Below, piece after piece: positions 38,410-41,690 of a DNA stretch of 41,690 nt; the first letter of the stretch is position 1, and each line of letters begins with the position of its first letter. A program made the position numbers and the translations under genes. This DNA comes from Myceligenerans pegani (GTDB lineage: Bacteria > Actinomycetota > Actinomycetes > Actinomycetales > Cellulomonadaceae), in NCBI RefSeq assembly GCF_014892515.1, contig NZ_JADBGR010000016.1, forward strand, positions 1 through 41,690, in the 5' to 3' direction. The notes below the pieces were generated by a model that did no database searches, had not been told where the DNA came from, and saw nothing but the letters and a program-made list of their open reading frames with translations.

Positions 38410-39410
38410 TGTGCTGCTCCGGGATTCGTGGCGGCGGGGGTGCCGGCGGACTCGGCGCCGGCGGCGCTGTGGCGGGCGATGAGGTCACGAGCGGCGTCGA
38501 CGTCGTCGGGCGACTTCACCGCGAGGGTCTCCACGCCCTTGAGGCCGCGCTTGGCGAGGCCGGTCAGCACGCCGCCGGGGGCGAGCTCCAGCAGGGCCGT
38601 CACGCCGCGGGCGGCGAGCGTCTCCATGACCAGGTCCCACCGGACGGGCGCGGTGACCTGCGCCGCGAGGTTGGACAGCACGTCGGAGGCAGTGCCGTGG
38701 CCGTGTGCCCCGCCGGCGTAGGCCGTGCCGTCGAGGTCGGCCAGGAAGGGGAGCACGGGATCGGCCGCCCCCGGGAAGCCGGTCGCGGCGGGCTCGAACT
38801 CGGCGCGGGCCGAGTCCATGAACGGCGTGTGGAACGCACCGGCGACCTGCAACGGGATCACGCGGGCGCGCTCGGGCGGGTTGTCCGCCAGCTTCGCGAG
38901 GCCGTCGAGCGCGCCCGCGGCGACCACCTGGCCGCCGCCGTTCACGTTCGCGGGCCACAGCCCGGCCGCCTCGATCGCGGCGAGCACCTCGTCGGGCTTC
39001 CCGCCGACCACGGCGCTCATGCCCGACGGCGCCGCCGCGGCGGCCTTCGCCATCGCGCGGGCACGCACCGAGACCAGCCCGGCCGCTCCGGCGTCGGACA
39101 CGACCCCGGCCACGGCGGCGGCGGCCAGCTCACCGACGGAGTGGCCCGCGGTGACGTCCACGACGGCGGCCGCGTCCCGGCCGTCCAGGATCACGCGCAG
39201 GGCGAGCAGCGACGACGCGACGATCAGCGGCTGCGCGACAGCGGTGTCGCGGATCGTGTCCGCGTCCGACGTCGTGCCGTGGGCGGCGAGATCGGTCTCC
39301 GCGGCCTCCGAGGCGGCGGAGAGCAGGTCGGACGCTCCGGGCAGTTCGAGCCAGGGGCTGAGCATCCCGGGGGACTGAGAACCCTGTCCAGGGCAGACGA
39401 CGGCGAGCAC
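38406..39410 (-). CDS. fabD: Malonyl-CoA:ACP acyltransferase
   Basis: 334-aa transacylase that loads malonyl groups onto AcpP. GQGSQ (9-13), the nucleophile Ser91 in GHSVGE, Arg116 in SVRARAM and His194 in GAFHTPFM mark the active site. The Ala-rich C-terminal tail beyond about residue 315 is probably unstructured. The gene starts with GTG; the ribosome site is weak. It is the first gene of fabDH-acpP-fabF and stands 107 nt after fasR, a spacer that holds the probable FasR-controlled promoter, though no clear hexamers could be fixed. Confidence 0.94.
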   Translation of the reverse strand: MLAVVCPGQGSQSPGMLSPWLELPGASDLLSAASEAAETDLAAHGTTSDADTIRDTAVAQPLIVASSLLALRVILDGRDAAAVVDVTAGHSVGELAAAAVAGVVSDAGAAGLVSVRARAMAKAAAAAPSGMSAVVGGKPDEVLAAIEAAGLWPANVNGGGQVVAAGALDGLAKLADNPPERARVIPLQVAGAFHTPFMDSARAEFEPAATGFPGAADPVLPFLADLDGTAYAGGAHGHGTASDVLSNLAAQVTAPVRWDLVMETLAARGVTALLELAPGGVLTGLAKRGLKGVETLAVKSPDDVDAARDLIARHSAAGAESAGTPAATNPGAAQ

Positions 39411-39517
39411 CCGTCCACTCTGCCAACGCGATCTCAGCCCGGGACGTCGCGACGCGTACCAAGGTTTTCGGAGGCAATTGTGGGATGTCTACAAGACTCG
39501 AGGCCGCGAGGAGGGCG

Positions 39518-40819
39518 TCATCGCTCGCCGAGCTGGCCGAGCGCGAGCGCCACCTGCAGCACGAACGACTCACGCGCGTCGAGCGGGTCCCAGCCCGTGA
39601 TCTCCGAGACCTTGCGCAACCGGTAGCGCACCGTGTTGGGGTGGACGTACAGGCGGCGGGCCGCCGCCTCCAGGGACCGCCCCGTCCCCAGGTACGCCGA
39701 CAGCGTCTCCAGCACCGAGCCCCCCGCCTCCGCCAGCGGGGTGTACGCCTGGGTCACCAGGGTGCGCCGGGCCGACGCGTCGCCGGTCAGGACACGCTCG
39801 GGAAGCAGGTCGTCGGCCATCACCGGGCGCGGGGCCTGCGGCCACGCCGGCGCGGCCGCCATCCCGGCCAGCGCCGATCGCGCGGACCGGGCGGCGTCGT
39901 CCAGGCCGGACACCGCCGACCCGATCACCACCGGACCCGGCCCGAACCGGCCGAGCAGGCCGGTCGCGGCCTCCACCAGGTCCCCCTCACCCCCGAGCAC
40001 GAGGACGAGCCGGTCGCCGTGGATCCCGACCAGGGCGTCACCGGCGCTGCGCCGCGCCGCGCGCCGCAGCTCGGCGGCCCTGACCTCGTCCAGGCCGGGG
40101 TTGGTGGTGCCGACGACGACGAGCGTGCCGCCCTTGCCGCTCCAGCCCAGGGCCGACATCCGGCTGCGCAGCGCGTCGTTGCCGTCCCCCCGCACCAGCG
40201 CGTCCACGACGAGCGCCTCCAGCCGGGCGTCCCACGCACCCCGCACCTCGGCGGCGCGGGCGTAGATCTCGGCCGCCGAGAACGCGATCTCGCGCGAGTA
40301 CCGCAGCACGGCCTCGCGCAGCTCCCGCTCCCCGCCCGGCGCGGCGATCTGGTCCGACATGTCCTCCACGACGTCGACACCGCAGCGCACGAGCTGCAGC
40401 GTCTGCTGCAACGAGATCGTGCGCGTCAGCTCCGGGGGAGCGGCCGAGAACATCTTGTCCACCCCGTGCGGCGGGCGGTGCGGGTCGGCGAACCAGGTGA
40501 TGAACGCGTTGACACCGGCCTGCGCGACGAGCCCCACGTAGGACCGGTCCTCCGCCGGCAGGTCCCGGTACCAGGACAGATGCTCGTCCAGGCGGCGCAG
40601 CGTCGCCGACGTCAGCTTGCCGCTCGCGTCGCGGACCCGCCGCAGGTTCTCCCCGCTGGTCGCCTCCCCGCCAGTTTCGCCATCGGGCGCCGCGGCCTTC
40701 CGGCCGGACGCCGGACGCGCCTTGCGGCCGGACGCCCCGGGCGCCCTGCCGGGCTCGGAACTCGTCTTGCGGCCGGGCGAGGAGCCGGTCGAGGGTGCGG
40801 TCTTCGGCGATGCGGGCAC
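39518..40819 (-). CDS. fasR: PucR/CdaR-type regulator of fatty-acid synthesis (FasR-like)
   Basis: 433-aa regulator. A Pro/Ser/Lys-rich disordered N-terminus of about 60 residues is followed by a helical and GGDEF-like middle region typical of the PucR family, and the C-terminal PucR helix-turn-helix (LETLSAYLGTGRSLEAAARRLYVHPNTVRYRLRKVSEITG). In Streptomyces and mycobacteria a protein of this type upstream of fabD (FasR) activates the fab operon; the same position here supports the same role. It is transcribed towards fabD. The GTG at 40819 is preferred because TATTCT lies 6 nt upstream, giving a leaderless start; a GTG 12 codons earlier is the alternative. Confidence 0.9.
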   Translation of the reverse strand: MPASPKTAPSTGSSPGRKTSSEPGRAPGASGRKARPASGRKAAAPDGETGGEATSGENLRRVRDASGKLTSATLRRLDEHLSWYRDLPAEDRSYVGLVAQAGVNAFITWFADPHRPPHGVDKMFSAAPPELTRTISLQQTLQLVRCGVDVVEDMSDQIAAPGGERELREAVLRYSREIAFSAAEIYARAAEVRGAWDARLEALVVDALVRGDGNDALRSRMSALGWSGKGGTLVVVGTTNPGLDEVRAAELRRAARRSAGDALVGIHGDRLVLVLGGEGDLVEAATGLLGRFGPGPVVIGSAVSGLDDAARSARSALAGMAAAPAWPQAPRPVMADDLLPERVLTGDASARRTLVTQAYTPLAEAGGSVLETLSAYLGTGRSLEAAARRLYVHPNTVRYRLRKVSEITGWDPLDARESFVLQVALALGQLGER

Positions 40820-40825
40820 GGGGCG

Positions 40826-40831
40826 AGAATA
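40826..40831 (-). promoter_or_regulatory. -10 element of fasR
   Basis: TATTCT on the minus strand, six bases before the preferred fasR GTG. It matches the TANNNT consensus; spacing implies a leaderless transcript. No convincing -35. Confidence 0.5.
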
Positions 40832-40930
40832 CGGGCCCGGTTGTACGGAGTCCACAAACGGACTAATCGCTCACCGCTTGCGGCGGCCCGGGGAACCGTG
40901 CTTTCAGCGGCCGGGCCAGGCCCGCCCCTG

Positions 40931-40936
40931 TAGGGT
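40931..40936 (+). promoter_or_regulatory. -10 element of the TPR-like gene
   Basis: TAGGGT, seven bases before the ATG at 40944, fits TANNNT and leaderless spacing. With the fasR -10 at 40826-40831 it defines a divergent pair of promoters about 100 bp apart. Confidence 0.5.
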
Positions 40937-40943
40937 CGAGGGT

Positions 40944-41645
40944 ATGGCCCTGATGCACCGGCTCCGCCGCCTCATCCGCAGGCCTACCTCTGCTTCCAGC
41001 GTCGGCGCACGCCACCCGTCGCCGTCTGCCCCACGTCGAGGAGACACCATCCACGAGGACGCGCTACGAGCTCAACTCGCTGACGACCCGAACAACATCG
41101 AGGCCTTCACCGCGCTCGCGGACATGGTCCGACGTCATGCTGCCGAGGGCCACAGCGAGCCGGACCCGTTGCGCGAGGCCGAGCACGAGTTCACCGCCGC
41201 CGAACTGCGTAGCCAGGCCGCCGACCTGGCGGTCTGGGCGCTCGCCGAGGAGATCGGCGGCAACCCGCGCGGCTGGTACCCGCTGGTGGAACTGGGGCGG
41301 CTGTCACTGGCGGAGGACCCGGAGGGCGCGGTGCGGCGGTTCACGACGGCGGCCGAGCGCGACCCGGAGGGACGGGCGCTCGCCGAAGGGCTGGCGATCC
41401 TGCGCGGGGCGGGCATGCCGGTGGAGGCGCTGGGGCTCGGCGTCGGGCACTGGAAGGTACGGGAGCACACGCCCGAGGTGGGGCAGCACCTGGTCCGCGC
41501 CGCGCTCGAGGCGGACCGGATCTCCGACGCGAAGCAGCACCTGCGAGCGTTGGGGCTGCACCCGGACCGGGACGCCGTGGCGAAGCTCCGGACGGAGCTG
41601 GAGAAGGAGATCGCCGCGAGCGAGCGGCGCGCGGCCGGGACCTGA
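40944..41645 (+). CDS. TPR-like hypothetical protein, 233 aa
   Basis: Mostly helical protein. After a basic, probably disordered N-terminus (MHRLRRLIRRP, then Ser/Pro-rich to about residue 33), helical pairs resemble tetratricopeptide repeats: LADDPNNIEAFTALADMVRR, ELRSQAADLAVWALAEEIGGNPRGWYPLVELGRLSL, DPEGAVRRFTTAAERDP and ISDAKQHLRALGL. TPR arrays usually hold protein partners together. There is no signal peptide or membrane helix. No catalytic motif is seen. The ATG is supported by the -10 seven bases upstream. It diverges from fasR and is followed by 45 nt to the window end without another gene. Confidence 0.75.
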   Translation: MALMHRLRRLIRRPTSASSVGARHPSPSAPRRGDTIHEDALRAQLADDPNNIEAFTALADMVRRHAAEGHSEPDPLREAEHEFTAAELRSQAADLAVWALAEEIGGNPRGWYPLVELGRLSLAEDPEGAVRRFTTAAERDPEGRALAEGLAILRGAGMPVEALGLGVGHWKVREHTPEVGQHLVRAALEADRISDAKQHLRALGLHPDRDAVAKLRTELEKEIAASERRAAGT

Positions 41646-41690
41646 CGGCAGGCCACCGCATTTTCGGCGGGTGTGGGAGCGCTTGCGGGG

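Noticed and set aside
1-41690. Search for transposases, integrases, phage genes, attachment sites or target duplications around the accessory blocks
   Set aside because: No such gene was recognised, and no matching direct repeats were noticed at the block edges by eye.

Overview
The window is chromosomal DNA of a very GC-rich actinobacterium. Coding is dense, GTG starts are frequent, and several genes have a TANNNT hexamer 6-7 nt before the start codon (leaderless transcription). The fasR-fabD-fabH-acpP-fabF locus with DUF3145 and def nearby, the dnaG/dgt/dusB set, the secreted starch- and chitin-type enzymes and the LacI-controlled maltose locus suggest a polysaccharide-degrading member of the Micrococcales (Cellulosimicrobium/Isoptericola/Cellulomonas-like). 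This placement is inference from gene content, not a database match.

Layout. (1) 59-4293, minus strand: three-gene operon for late lysine catabolism (DAO-family FAD oxidase, 2-oxoadipate dioxygenase/decarboxylase HglS, aminoadipate-semialdehyde dehydrogenase), with a divergent SDR gene at 4467-5381. (2) 5484-6701: dusB. (3) 6829-16553: alpha-glucan block with a secreted GH13 alpha-amylase carrying CBM20, a cytoplasmic GH13 alpha-glucosidase, a LacI-family regulator and a malEFG importer without an ATPase gene. TTGCAA/CTTGCA-type inverted repeats lie upstream of all three glucan transcription units. (4) 16579-18621: dnaG. (5) 18777-28346: accessory block with a 63-aa DUF4236-like protein, a TetR-flavin monooxygenase pair, a secreted AA10 lytic polysaccharide monooxygenase with CBM2, a MarR regulator divergent from a berberine-bridge-type flavin oxidase and an MFS exporter, and a large secreted metallophosphoesterase with a LamG-like domain. 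(6) 28425-34840: dgt, a VapBC-type toxin-antitoxin pair, tRNA-Asn, two uncharacterised or transport genes (PH-like small protein, AI-2E family permease), a second flavin monooxygenase, a CAT-anticodon tRNA and def. (7) 35087-40819: DUF3145 protein convergent with the type II fatty-acid synthesis operon fabD-fabH-acpP-fabF, preceded by its activator gene fasR. (8) 40944-41645: TPR-like protein gene divergent from fasR.

How they work together. The amylase cuts starch outside the cell, MalEFG imports the maltodextrins (probably energised by a shared MsiK-type ATPase encoded elsewhere), the alpha-glucosidase hydrolyses them inside, and the LacI protein probably represses all three units through the shared operator words. 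The LPMO adds chitin or cellulose attack. The lysine genes turn aminoadipate semialdehyde into 2-aminoadipate and 2-oxoadipate into D-2-hydroxyglutarate. The fab operon supplies acyl chains under FasR. The TetR/monooxygenase and MarR/oxidase/MFS genes look like small-molecule response modules with unknown ligands.

No insertion sequence, prophage, CRISPR array or rRNA operon is visible. The least explained elements are the secreted phosphoesterase with its three-armed leader, the mini-ORF coupled to the MFS gene, the strong intercistronic hairpins in malE-malF and acpP-fabF, and the DUF4236-like small protein.
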